NCBI GenBank assembly: GCA_946800325.1
Contig: OX326956.1
Location: 17,202,667-17,266,666 of the forward strand
Direction: 5' to 3'
DNA from: Luzula sylvatica
Lineage: Eukaryota > Streptophyta > Magnoliopsida > Poales > Juncaceae
Length of the DNA stretch: 64,000 bases
Part shown: in pieces, positions 35,141-47,040 of the stretch
Layout: every line of letters begins with the position of its first letter
Numbering within the stretch: the first letter of the stretch is position 1
The notes under the pieces: generated by a model
Seen by the model: the letters and a program-made list of their open reading frames with translations, nothing else
Databases searched by the model: none
What the model was told of the DNA's origin: nothing
Program-made: the position numbers and the translations under genes

Positions 35141-38090
35141 TTTTTTGTAATTCATTTACTGAATATATCATTCAATTATAAGTTCCAATTCAGAAAAAGA
35201 TAAAAAAATATAGAAAGGTATTTTTTCCAAACCTCCTTAGTTTAATCTCCCTTCATATTTTTGGATTCTTCAATAAAAATTCTGACGTGGATTGTATTTT
35301 TTCTGTAAACTAAACATAACTCTCCATTGTTAATTTTAACATATTTGGAATATTTTAAAAACCCCTTGAACGTTTAGAACAATAACTAATACAAATTTAA
35401 CACAACATACGATGTATAGTTAACATGCAATTAATATTGATATATACATAACGTTGTAACTGAAAAAAAAAAATCTTATGTCATGATATAATTACCAAAA
35501 ATCTCGATCAACATTATGTGCAATTAATGTTGACTTATATAATATTTATATATTAATAATTTTTTTAATAATAATATATGGTGATATACACGATGTGCTT
35601 CAATTATCGTGCTAATAATCACATTTTATTTTAATTGAACATGATATTTGTTAATATTAATTATCCAAAACCAATCCTGGAAAGTATTCATTGTGGATAT
35701 TATGTGAATAGATAAATGCGGGATGTGACTAATTTTTATTTGGAGTATTTTCAAATAACTCCCTAATTTTTTATTTTGTATTTTACAAAAATTCCTCAAC
35801 TTTCTGAATAGTCCAAAAATCTCCCCCAATTAAGATTTGATTTTCATTTACCTCCTTATAAGGTTAAATTGAATGTTAAAAAAAATTTGAACCAAAATAC
35901 CCTTATGTTTTTCGTATTTAATTTTATTAAACATTTTTTTGTTTTATTAATTAATTCAAAAATCTTCATAAATATTTTTTAACATATACTAATTTTAAAA
36001 ATTATATATCATGTACATAATCTTTATATTTCATTTATTATATATTTTATCAAACTAACTAACATTAAATAATAAAATAATAAACAACAATATAAAAAAT
36101 AATAAAATATCTTGCCAAAATAATACTATTTTAACATTTAGTTTTAATTGTCATTAGTTATTAACAAAAATAGTATTTTTTGTCAAAACTATGCATTATG
36201 ATGTAGTTGTTATATGTTGTTTATTATTTGATTATATGTTAATTGTTTCACATGTACAACATCATTTTGTAAATATATAATGTTATAAATAACTAATACT
36301 ATCGCAAGATCTGACATGACTTAACATAGAATAATTAAAAAAAAAATCCAACAAATGACTACTTTACTCTCATTTATAATGTTTGTTATTTTGTGCTCTT
36401 ATTTATTAATATTAATTTTTCATAAGTTATGCATGAAAAATTTTATATATAGAAAATCATAATCTCTTCAATTGGTAACAATCATAATATTTTAAAAACA
36501 ACTTGTATAATACCTGTGGAATCATGATATTAAAAATAATATTTTTCAAATTTTAAATTGGATATCCTTGTCTAGCATAGAAGAAGAAAATTTCAAATAT
36601 GAAGATAGAATACCATTCTTTGAGCATATTTTGTTTTATTTTATTTATAATATTCATTATCATGAGAGAAAATATGAGTAACTTTATTTATTTATGTTTT
36701 ATATTGTATTCATTTTTGTAGAGCAATGATATTGGGGGTTGCTTTCATAATCATTAATTACTATCCATTTTAGATATTGGGGGTTGCTTAGGTGGTAAAA
36801 ATTGCGGGGTGCAACACATTAGTGCGGAATGATAATATTGTTTATGTACAAAATAATAAATAGCAATCATTATAAATGAGTTAGTTCTTGTAATAAAGTC
36901 ACTCTAAATTAATTAAGGGCCATGTATTAAAATCAAATATACAAATATCAGGTTCCATTGATTACAATTTACACATATTTTTTCACCCATTCTTATCATT
37001 CAATTTTACAGGATTTTTTTAAGAAATATAAAAGTGAATATTTCAAAATACTGAAATAAATCCCATGAGACATTTGTTTTCAAAATATTAGAAAATATCA
37101 AAGGATTAATTAAAATAAGCCCTAATTATATGGGAAAATCTAAAAAGGTGAATTATAAATTGGCATGTAAGTTTGTAACTCGGTTTAAAATTTTGTTTTT
37201 ATTTTTATTGTTGGTCGTGAGACAAGACACAGATCTCGTATATCCCCTATTTTCTACGCAACATGGTTGCTTTGTTACCACCCTTCTCTCAACTCAATGT
37301 CAAAGTGTAAGTGTAAGGAAGAAAAATTGGGAAACCAATTTGCACAAATAAATAGAGGCCTTCAGTTAATATATTGTATCCACCAAATCGTGATGTTGTC
37401 ATAATTACATCACGATTAAACGAGAGTTTTAATTTGCATCTAAAATATCTTTCAATTAATTTTGTAATTTTAATTTGATTATTTTAATTGAAAATTAATT
37501 CATTAGACCATCGATTAGTTTAATGAAAAATTAATTAATTGGATTTTTAATTGTATTTTATTTAAGTGTTAATTGAATGCTTAATTAATTGGGTGCAAAT
37601 TGAGGGATCAATTGGTAAGCATGAAAAAATGATGTCACGCTTAATTGATTTGGTGGGTAAATTTGGGGAGAGCAGTATAATTTTCCAAATAAGTATGTCT
37701 ACATGAATCCCCTAAATGAGCTGTCCACGTTGTACATCGAGTTTAATTACATTATTAATGCTCCAAATTACCATCTTGTCTCGCTCTTCGAAGCTCGAAA
37801 TAAGTGGTGAGGAATGTCATTTAGGCAATTTCATTTGTACCCCCACAAAATTTCAAAATATTATATATATACCTAAAAATATCACATGTATCCATGTAAA
37901 TTATAGAACAAATTTAAATTTAAATTTTGATTTTCGAAGAATTAAATCTCTAAAGTTTTAATTTGATCGATTAAATCTTTAAATTCTTTACCGTGATCTA
38001 GTTAAGTCTTTTCATTATTAAGTGACCACTACACTGTTAAATTTTAATATGACAAATTATTACATGATACCAAAAAATATTTTATTTACA
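35141..38090. other. AT-rich intergenic DNA, decayed MITE segment
   Basis: No gene. 35745-36180 resembles, in reverse orientation, the right half of the element at 38274-39235 (shared CCAAAATACCCTTATG, TTAACATATACTAATTT, TTTTAACATTTAGTTTTAAT-type wording). A hairpin with 11-bp perfect arms (AATCGTGATGT) lies at 37386-37417. Confidence 0.4.
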
Positions 38091-38093
38091 AAA

Positions 38094-38165
38094 ATGGTTG
38101 TAGTTTACTGGTTAAAATTCCACGTTGTGGTCGGGAGACGTGGGCTCGAATCCCAGCATCCACAC
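38094..38165 (+). pseudogene. tRNA-His(GTG)-like pseudogene
   Basis: 72 bases close to plant cytosolic tRNA-His: GTAGTTTACTGG D-arm, anticodon loop TTGTGGT and T-arm GGGCTCGAATCCC, then a T-run downstream. The anticodon stem has two mismatches and the acceptor stem is not fully paired, so a functional tRNA is unlikely. A second copy lies inverted at 39994-40063. Confidence 0.7.
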
Positions 38166-38273
38166 AATTAATCTTTTTTTTTCCTAAAAAAATGAATCCA
38201 TAATTTTTTCATTTTTAATTTAATGGTGAATTGATGTTTTCAATTCAAAAAATTAATAATCATAAATCAATAT

Positions 38274-39235
38274 GGGAAATTAAAAAATCCCTAACTTTTC
38301 TTGATATTCAAAAAAAATCCCCAACTTCTTCGAAACTCCAAAAGAAAACCTCTCTCAAACTTTTCATTTTCATCTAACCCCTTGTCATATTATATTTTTT
38401 CTAAATGACCAAATTACCCTTCAAACAATTTTTTATTCTTAATAATATTAATAGTAAATATTAAATAATGTATTGAAATAAAAAAATAAATTTAATAATT
38501 TATAATAATAAGTGAATTATTGTTAATAATAATAGCAGTGGTAATAATTTGAATTAATAATAATATCATTTTTTGGAAATTTTCTATAAATAATAATAAA
38601 ACAAATTTCTAAAAAATAAAAAAATACACATTAAATAATATAAAATAGTATTTTATTCTAAAAAATTCGATTTAAAAAAAAATTTGAAATATAATACTAA
38701 TTTAGCATTTAGTTTTAATGTTCATTCATTGTTAGTAAAATTAGTTGTCGAACTGCAGAAATTGAAACTAGCAGCAATACATACTTTGGCAATAAATACT
38801 ATTTTAGAAACTATTTTTTTTCTTAACAATTATTGTAAATTAAAACAAAATGCTAAAATAGTATAATTTTGGTAAGATATTTTCAGGGATATTATTTTTA
38901 TATCCTTGTTTATTTTATTATTATTTAATGCTAGTTTTGTATGAGAAAATATATAATAAATGAAATATTGAAATTATGTATGAAATATAGTAAATTAGTA
39001 TATGTTAAAAATATTTATGGAAAATTTTAAATTAATAAATTAATAAAAAAGAGGTCTAATAAAATTAAATATATAATATTTAGGAGTATTTTGGTCCAAA
39101 TTTTTTTGAACACCATGAAATTTCAACACAATGAAATAAATGAAAAATGAAATCTTGTTTGGAGTTTTTTTTTTAAGTATCTAAAAGGTAGGGGGGTTTA
39201 CAAATTCAAATTAGGGGGTTATTCAAAAAATTTCC
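38274..39235. mobile_element. MITE-like element with GGGAAATT termini
   Basis: The left end reads GGGAAATTAAAAAATCCC and the right end reverse complemented reads GGAAATTTTTTGAATAACCC, so the terminal regions are inverted copies. The flanks belong to a 115-bp duplicated segment: a second copy at 39334-39360 (ATAAATCAAATATTATATTT) shows the uninterrupted sequence. Exact target duplications are not clear. No coding capacity. Confidence 0.55.
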
Positions 39236-39993
39236 ATCATATTATATTTGTTATGCCCACATTAAAATAAAATATTTTCTTTTTTAATTAAATGATGAAT
39301 CGATAATTTTTATTCAAAAAATCAATAATTATAAATCAAATATTATATTTATTATGTCAACATTAAAATATAAATTCCTTTGGATATTCTTTAGTTTTGA
39401 ACTAACTCCATATTAAAATCATGTACTTTTGTTCAAGAATATCTATCATGTAAAGATGATTTATGTAATATTGCGTCTAAAGAAAAACTATATTGAAAAA
39501 ATATATAAACATACTGAAATTTTACTAATATATTATAAAATTATAATTATTTTTCATTATAAAAAAAACACAGTATTGCCCCTTTCTGGTAGTTTATTAT
39601 AAGAAGATAGACTTGAATAAAACATCACAATAATCTGCTCAACTATCTGAACTCAAGCAATGCATTTTATTGTTATAAAAAGACATTTTAAATTAGTAGT
39701 TTATTATTATTTTTTTAATCCTGATATTTGTCGTCAAAATCATATTCATGATTTTTTTATTACCGTGTTCTCCTTCCATAATAAATGAAAAGAAATATTT
39801 CAATAAAAAATGTAGTTTAGTCGAAATATTTCTTAATATGAAAATTAATTATTAAAAATCAAAAAAAATATCGTGCAATATGTCCTCTCCACACTAGATT
39901 TATTTCAAAATCAGATCTCCTAACATGGCTCATTAAATTAAAAATAATAATTATCGATTCAGTTCTTCTTGTGGAAAAAAAAAAATTAAATAG

Positions 39994-40063
39994 TTTGGCT
40001 GCTGGGATTCGCCCATGTCTCTACGGCCACAATGTGGAATTATAATCACTAAACTATAGCCAC
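39994..40063 (-). pseudogene. tRNA-His(GTG)-like pseudogene, inverted copy
   Basis: On the minus strand: GTGGCTATAGTTTAGTGATT, anticodon loop TTGTGGC, T-arm GGGCGAATCCC missing two loop bases, then a T-run. The T-loop deletion and anticodon-stem mismatches mark it as non-functional. Confidence 0.7.
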
Positions 40064-40156
40064 ATTTTTAATTATTGATTCATGGCAACACAAAATTATT
40101 GTCTTGTTCACAATTTTATAAAGAGAAATTTTATTTTCTTGCTGCCTCAAAAAAAT

Positions 40157-40337
40157 CAATAATGATAAACACCTAAATTTCGTACCTAAATTTCATTTAG
40201 AAACATACGTGACAAATCACAATGCAGTCACATCAAACTTTTAAATGAAAATAAAATTTTATAAATTCTAAATTTGATTGTCACGTGTATTTTTAGGTGC
40301 AAATCTAGATACAAAATTTAGGTGCATATGATTATTG
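40157..40337. mobile_element. MULE-type MITE (181 bp) with 9-bp target duplication
   Basis: A fold-back element with arms of about 60 bp, left end CAATAATGATAAACACCTAA and right end reverse complemented CAATAATCATATGCACCTAA. The perfect 9-bp duplication CAAAAAAAT flanks it at 40148-40156 and 40338-40346, the length typical of Mutator-like transposition. Confidence 0.85.
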
Positions 40338-40346
40338 CAAAAAAAT

Positions 40347-41574
40347 ATGACGACATCACTTTTTTTTCCAATTACTCTGAATTAATTCGATCGTACTTAT
40401 TTAATGTGATCTTATTAGTTAATTATGTCACTAATTAAGATCATTTAATTACAGACACTTAATTAGGGTTTAGATTTGTTTTTTTGCCACTCAATTAAGA
40501 TTTAGTTTAACGATGATGACGTTATCGAGATTTTTTTTAAGGAAATGGTGGAGACAAATATATGCCTTCTTTTATAAATATAAGTTAGAAATATTTTCAA
40601 AACCAACGATAAAAATATGAAAATATATTATTTGAACATCAAGATAATTCACATACTTTTCTTCATAATTTACATACTCTATTCATATCCATTTTGATTT
40701 TTGAGGACCTAAATAATTCAAACTTTGGAGATACAGAAAAAAGAGATCGTGAAATTGGAGCGTGAAATTTGAGGGAGAGCGAGAAATTTTTCGGATAAAT
40801 TATATTAGGAAGACAATTAGGGCATGTTTGGAGGTTGGAATATTGAGTAGGAATTTGATTTTGTAGTGAAGCAAATTCAAGTTTCTTGTTTGGTAGGCGC
40901 TCAAAAAGTAGAGTTAATTTTGCATAACTTTTTTCATATATTGAGATGTTGTAAAATTTCAATCCATAAAATTGTAGAATACACAGATGCGGAAGAATAT
41001 TAAATTACATTAAATGTATGTTAAAGTTAATATTTTTTCTTCCACGCTTAATTGTTTGTGAATAATTAATACATTCTATAATTAATGAATAATGATAATT
41101 GAAAATTCTCAATACAAAGTCAATCAATATGTAAATGACATTCATTGCTATTTAAGTTAACTCATTGATTTATTAATAAATATCTAAAATTATATTGTTC
41201 ATAAAATTATATATGTTATAATATTACTACTATTATATAATTTTTATTATTATATTAATTATATTATAATAATAAAATATTAATTAAATTATAATATGTA
41301 ATAATAGATAAAATATAATACTATAATAATATAAAAGTACATTTAATATTTTTATATTATTATTATATAATTGCTAATATTGTAGTAATTATATTGAAAT
41401 AATGACATAATTATAATATATTATATATATTAATAGATAATATATGATATATGATATTATAATAATAATAATATATATGATATATGATATTGTAATAATT
41501 ATAGAAGGAAAGCACGAGCATTGAAAGAAATCATGAATATCATTTGATGGGAAGTATACTGATTAGAGAAAGAA
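40347..41574. other. AT-rich intergenic DNA
   Basis: No gene. TTAGGGCATGTTTGGAGG at about 40803 resembles a terminal motif of PIF/Harbinger-like MITEs, but no matching far end was found. 41200-41500 is almost pure A/T. Confidence 0.35.
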
Positions 41575-41582
41575 AAAAAACA

Positions 41583-42005
41583 CTATGTTACACGAATACT
41601 TCAAAACTCAAGCCGTATTGTATCAGATACTCCACGTGACGTATCCGAATATTTTATTTCAAAATAATATCATATACTTCACAGATGCTTTCGGATACTT
41701 ATAACGCATCAAAATTGTACATGAAACAAAAATATAAATTTGGAATCCAAATAAAAGAATAATATATAAAAGTAAATAAATAAATATAATAAACATTTAC
41801 TTAATACGAAGTTATTTATGTATAACAAAAATTTAGTATACTTTACGTCAAAAATATAATATATAAAAAATAAAAAATATATATTACAATTAATGAAATA
41901 ATAAAAATATTATATATAATATATGTATCTTATGTTTTCCTGAAAATTGCCGTATCGTCGTATCTGTATCATGTTGGATATGATAACCGTAACCGTGCAA
42001 CATAG
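41583..42005. mobile_element. hAT-type MITE, CTATGTTGCACGG family (423 bp)
   Basis: Left end CTATGTTACACGAATAC; right end reverse complemented CTATGTTGCACGGTTAC. The perfect 8-bp duplication AAAAAACA flanks it (41575-41582 and 42006-42013). Same family as 12719 and 52079. Confidence 0.9.
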
Positions 42006-42249
42006 AAAAAACACAATCATGATAGAAAAATATCACATGTTTTGATATTTGATTTTTTTTTCCACGTCATATGTCGTGTTATCAGGTTATTTAACAACCA
42101 CGTAATTGATTTAACGTGCAATTTAGTAATTATATATGAAAAAAATTTGAACTAGATAAAAATTTAAATAAATCAAAATAATTTTTTAGAAGATACATGA
42201 TCCGAACAAAAAAGCCGAGGGGCTACGTTTTCACCTTTTTATCTATTTT

Positions 42250-42362
42250 TAATACGACAAATATCATGTTTGTCGTATTAAAAGTTTAATAATAATAATT
42301 ATTGTCCTTTTTCACTTTTCTCTCTCTTTTTTAATACGATACATATTATGTTTGTCGTATTA
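42250..42362. repeat. Two direct copies of a 31-bp palindrome
   Basis: At 42250-42280 TAATACGACAAA and TTTGTCGTATTA form perfect 12-bp arms around TATCATG. At 42332-42362 the same structure recurs with a slightly changed left arm. The copies are 82 bases apart. Confidence 0.85.
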
Positions 42363-42587
42363 CAAAAATCAACAATAATAATAATAATATTTTTCTTTCG
42401 TAAAGAAAAAGAAAATAAAGATCCAAAAATTTTCTAGCAAGTAATCTGGTTTCCCTCAAACTCACACGAGTCCGGCACCAACACAAAACACACTACAAAC
42501 GGCAGAGTTCATCATGCCCCTTTACTCCCCTCTCGACGCTCTCTATCATCGACATATTATATTCTCTCATGCAAACAAACATAATTT

Positions 42588-42815
42588 CAATGTTCCAGAA
42601 ATCGCTCGGCGCTCGCTGGTCGGCAGACGACCATTAAGCGCCAAGGATGATTAATCGGGATTAATCGGGAATCTCGGCGGACCTCGGCGGATTTTTATTT
42701 TTTTATATTTAATATTTAAATTAATTAAACAAAATTACAAATCACAGTTTTTTTAATAAGTTTTAAATAATTTAAGTAACAAAATACACTACGTCACTAA
42801 ACTAACATAAACTCA

Positions 42816-42901
<86 letters not shown>

Positions 42902-43304
42902 AAATATGAAAAAATTTAGTCCAAATATATATTTTTGAATAGTATCCGACAAACGATCGTTTTCATTATTGATGTCTAATTATTTTGATGTCAATGGAAA
43001 TTCATTGCCAATCCATAACAAAAACGATCATTATTTTGAATAGTATCCCACAACCTCTCATAATATTTGATTTTTTGTGCTTCACATTCAACCAACTAGA
43101 CTATGGACCCGTTGGCAATTAAAAAAAATTAAAAAAAAAAAATATACATCTAAAAATCGGCTCGGCGGTGGCTTGGCGGTCTTGGCGGCCGCTTGGCGGA
43201 AATCCGCCAAGCACAAAACGCCAAGGGTTTATCTCGACGGCGGACCCTCGACTACCGATTAATCGGTGATTAATCGGCCGCCAAGGCCGATTTCCAGAAC
43301 ACTG
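42588..43304. mobile_element. Non-autonomous hAT element carrying a SINE (copy A)
   Basis: Left end CAATGTTCCAGAAATCG; right end reverse complemented CAGTGTTCTGGAAATCG (14 of 17 identical). The perfect 8-bp duplication CATAATTT flanks it (42580-42587 and 43305-43312). Subterminal regions have many TTGGCGG/CCGCCAA motifs, like transposase-binding clusters. Inside are a (TA)n run (42822-42894) and a rearranged SINE at 42931-43116 in minus orientation. An inverted relative is at 56820-57585. Confidence 0.93.
42931..43116 (-). mobile_element. Rearranged SINE inside hAT copy A
   Basis: Minus-strand sense: TGCCAACGGGTCCATAGTC, A box TAGTCTAGTTGG, then TTGTGGG where the B box should begin. The B box is interrupted by a SINE-derived block (ATACTATTCAAAATAATGATCG), after which ATTGACATC and the normal SINE tail resume. 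The same rearrangement is in the copy at 57041-57227. Confidence 0.85.
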
Positions 43305-43312
43305 CATAATTT

Positions 43313-43605
43313 ATGTTGCACGGATACATATACGAGGTATCGTATCCGACACGATACGGATACGACGATACGATAATTTTCATTAGAACATAGGATACGA
43401 TACGTCTATTATACATAATATTTTATTATTTTAGTGATTGTAATTTATATATTTAATATTTTTATACATTATATATATATGACATAAAATATATTAAAAA
43501 TTTGTTTTTACATAAATATTTTTTATTAAATAAGTGTTAAGTATTCGGAAACACCCAAAAAATATTCGTTATTATTTTAAATTAAAATATTTGAATATGT
43601 CACGT
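43313..43605. mobile_element. Truncated CTATGTTGCACGG-family element
   Basis: Begins ATGTTGCACGGATAC directly after the target duplication of hAT copy A, then CGTATCC-rich DNA and an AT-rich core, ending near AAATATTTGAATATGTCACGTC, which in other copies is internal. It appears that copy A landed in the end of this element. It forms part of the ESV1 upstream region. Confidence 0.7.
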
Positions 43606-43694
43606 CTTGATTTTTAAAGTACAAGACCAAACATACAAACTTGGTACACATAACAAAGTATATTTATACACACACATGTTCTCATTCCCTTGCT

Positions 43695-43700
43695 CACGTG
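43695..43700 (+). promoter_or_regulatory. G-box in the ESV1 upstream region
   Basis: CACGTG, 459 bases before the ESV1 start codon. G-boxes are bound by bHLH and bZIP factors in light, clock and sugar responses, which would suit a starch gene, but this is motif evidence only. Confidence 0.35.
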
Positions 43701-44158
43701 TATGGTTACGCCTCTCACCGTAACCCTTGCCCCACCCTTCTTCAATCCTCTCAAATATCCATCTTTACGCACACAAGGTGTATGATTAAATGTCTACACC
43801 ATTACTATATCTTTAACAGTCTGTGTAACGACATACAAATTTATGGGTCGATAAAGAGTAGGGAAAAGAGTATACAATCTGTGTGCCTCTTCAAATCACC
43901 AGCTTTACCTCTCCAGTTCTTGATTTTCTTCCTCTCCCTCTACCCTGCCACTCTCACTCCTCAATTTTCTCCCCCTTCCAAAACCTCGCCTTCACCTCGC
44001 CTCACCTCAACTCAATCCATCGTTTTCCACTCCGAATTCCAAAACTCGACCCCGACCACTACCCCGACCACTACCCCGACCACCCTTTTTAAATACCCAC
44101 AACTTCGATTATCGAATTCACCTTTCTTCCTCACTGTTCTGTTCAAGTTTGATGAGAG

Positions 44159-46216
44159 ATGGCCACTTGTTCCAGAGGGGTTTCTATCAGGCCATTTGGT
44201 ATCAAGAATCGACTCAAAATCGGTTCCAACCATGGCACATTGGAAATGCAGGACTGGAGAAAGCGGTTCGCGCGGAGTAACAACCGTGCCATGGCGGTGT
44301 CGGGATCGCCCAAGTCCCGTCCTCTTCTTTCCTTCAATTATCCTCGGTACCAACTAATCTTCTTCTCTCTTTTCAATCTTTCTTCTTTGCAATTCTTGAA
44401 GTCTAAAAGACATACATTGCTACTCCAATCTTTGAACTTGGGTTACTGTTACTGTACCTGTACCTGTACCATCTTTCACCAACAATAACCTGTAATTGGT
44501 ACCGACAGTAATCTCGATTTTGTTCTGTTCATACAGTACTTCTCAGAGGCTCTCGAAAACCCAAGATTTTCACTTGCGGTGCAGTCCAAAGAACTCAGCT
44601 CCTCAATCTCGCGACACTCCCCCAAAACGAGGTCCTCAATTTCATTCCCCCAATTCATTGTTTCGATTTCGTAATTTCACAATGGCTAATTTGTAATTTT
44701 TTCAATTTAGATACTGGGATTGCGAGTGAGAAGGATTGGGGAATAAACATGCTCGATGAAGTGGTGAAGGAAGGCGGTACCAACGAGGATGGGAGTACCT
44801 GGTACAGAGAGAATGGAGAGGATTTAGGCGAAAATGGATTCAGGTGTCGCTGGACTCGCATGGGCGGTCAGAATCAAGACGGTTCTGTCGAATGGAGAGA
44901 AACAGTTAAATTTTTGTTTTATTAATTAAAATATTTAAAATAAAATATATTTACTCGTCTTTTTTTTTGACGTGTTTTTTGTTAGTGGTGGGAAAAATGT
45001 GATTGGACCGGTTATAAAGAACTCGGTATTTTCTCTTTGTATCTTTTATTGCTTATTTTTTTAATTTGATTCGTCAATTAATTTTTTATTATTAATTTGA
45101 TTATTTTTTTGGTTTTTAATAGGTGCGGAAAAATCAGGGAGTAATGGCGAAGGAGATGCGTGGTGGGAAACATGGAAAGAAGTTCTGTACCAAGATGAAT
45201 GGAGGTACGAATAAATTTATCAATTTTATAATTTTTAATTTGATAATTTTTTTTGGTTGATAGCAATCTTGCGAGGATCGAAAGGAGTGCAGAAAAGCAA
45301 GCCAAATCCGGTACTGAGAGTGCTGGGTGGTACGAGAAATGGTACACTCTTTTTCATTCTATCCTAAAATAAAATAAATTAATTAAATTAAATATTTTTG
45401 TTGATTTTATAAGGTGGGAAAAACACGACGCAAAAGGATGGACCGAAAAAGGAGCGCATAAATATGGGAAATTAAACGAGCAATCTTGGTGGGAAAAATG
45501 GGGCGAACATTATGATGGTCGCGGCTTCGTTCTCAAATGGTACCTTTATTATTATTTTAATTGCATAAATTGATTCGAGGGGTAATTTCGTAATTAATTA
45601 ATTACAGGACGGACAAGTGGGCAGAGACGAAAGTGGGTACGAGATGGGGTGATAAATGGGAAGAGAAATTTTTCGCTGGAATCGGTTCGAGACAAGGCGA
45701 GACTTGGAGCGTTTCTCAATCTGGCGAACGCAAGTGTTTATTTATTTATTTCAAATTCACCCCTTACAAAACATAATTATATTTATTTCAAATTTTATAG
45801 GGTGGTCGAGAACTTGGGGCGAAGAGCATTTCGGCAATAAGTATGTAATATTATTAATTTATTTAATGTTTTTATATTTTTTAAATTAATTTTTTTTTGG
45901 ATAATTTAGGAACGTACATAAATATGGGAAAAGCACAACGGGAGAGAATTGGGATATTTTTGTCGAGGAAGAAACTTATTACGAGTAAGTCCAATAATAG
46001 ATTAAATATTTAAAAAAAATAAAAATAAATAAATAATTAATGAGTTGATAAAGGTCGGAGCCGCACTATGGATGGGGTGATGTGGTGGGAGATTCGACCC
46101 AATTATTATCCATAGAACCCCCAGAAAAGCCACCTGGCGTGTTTCCGGGTTTCGGGTCGTCGATGGCTAAGCAAACGGATGATCCGCCAGAGCCGAAGCG
46201 GCCTCCCGAAGAATGA
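44159..46216 (+). CDS. ESV1: EARLY STARVATION 1 (ESV1), starch-binding plastid protein
   Basis: ESV1 binds starch glucans in the chloroplast stroma and protects granules from premature night-time degradation, together with its relative LESV. Eleven exons join in frame to 400 residues: 44159-44346, 44537-44631, 44711-44904, 44986-45025, 45123-45204, 45264-45341, 45414-45539, 45608-45729, 45801-45840, 45910-45984, 46054-46216. The first ~60 residues are basic and Ser-rich, as in a transit peptide. The core is the Trp-rich repeat region typical of the family (TWYREN, TWWEKCDWTGYKE, WWETWKE, WYEKWWEKHDAKGWTEKGAH, WWEKWGEHYDGRG, WTDKWAET, WSRTWGEEHFG). A Pro-rich tail (PPEPKRPPEE) ends the protein. 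Intron 8 starts with GC (GCAAGT) instead of GT. Its length fits ESV1 rather than the longer LESV. Confidence 0.95.
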
Positions 46217-47040
46217 ATGATGATATATATTTTATTTTTTTTTATTTTTTTTGCAAGGATAAAGGCCCGTGGGAGATTCAACAATAAATATAATTTCGTT
46301 TTGCAAGGGTAATTTCGTTTTTGCTGAAGTAGGGCGAACCATTTTTTGTTATTGTTGGGTTGGGAATTGGGCCAATTTATTCAAGAACTATTTTTTGTAT
46401 AAAAACGAAATTACCCTAATTTTGATTCATCGTTTGTTATTTTTGTTGTTTTTTTGGTATAGTTTTTATTTCCTTTGATTTTCTTGGCAAGTTTGTCATT
46501 AGAAGCCCAATGGGTCATAGCTCAACCCTCAAATTAACCCAAATCGTATTATGTGCCACTAATCATGCTTCCAATTGTATTAAGAAATATTATTTACCCC
46601 CTTATTCAACTTACCAAGATATTCTTTGCAGAGTAGCTTCTGAGCTTCTAGTCCGAGGTTCATTATATTTAACCCTAATTATTTTCATTAAACTCATAAA
46701 TTAACATTATAAATTTCCAACTTGGTTCTTGGTTATGCTTCCAAGCTGGCAAATCTTCCAGGGACTTAGACTTTGTAATCCACCAATGCCTCATTTTCTC
46801 CATTTTTTCTATACACTGAACTTTCTTTGTTAGCCACCATGAATATAGCCAAACACATCATTATTGGCTCGGTCCATCACGAACCCATTCTGCCGTATAG
46901 AACGGACCACAACCTGGTCCCATCCCGCTATTAATCAGTCAATCCAAGTCCTCATTTTGCTTACTTCTCCTCTCCTCCTCCTCTCTTCCATAAAAGACCA
47001 CCACACAAAGTCACAAACTCAATATCAATCCGACAAAACC
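46217..47040 (+). other. ESV1 3' flank and LysM-gene promoter
   Basis: 824 bases between the ESV1 stop and the LysM-gene start codon. T-rich 3' flank, then a C/T-rich leader (CTTCTCCTCTCCTCCTCCTC) just before the next gene. No repeat or RNA gene seen. Confidence 0.45.

Noticed and set aside
38094..40063. Two functional tRNA-His genes
   Set aside because: Stem mismatches and a T-loop deletion make them pseudogenes.
43641..44357. 238-residue + frame overlapping ESV1 exon 1
   Set aside because: Different frame from the clear ESV1 product; it covers the leader and the transit-peptide exon.
46864..47040. Upstream in-frame Met for the LysM protein
   Set aside because: It would bury the signal peptide under 59 extra residues; the Met at 47041 directly precedes a normal signal sequence.
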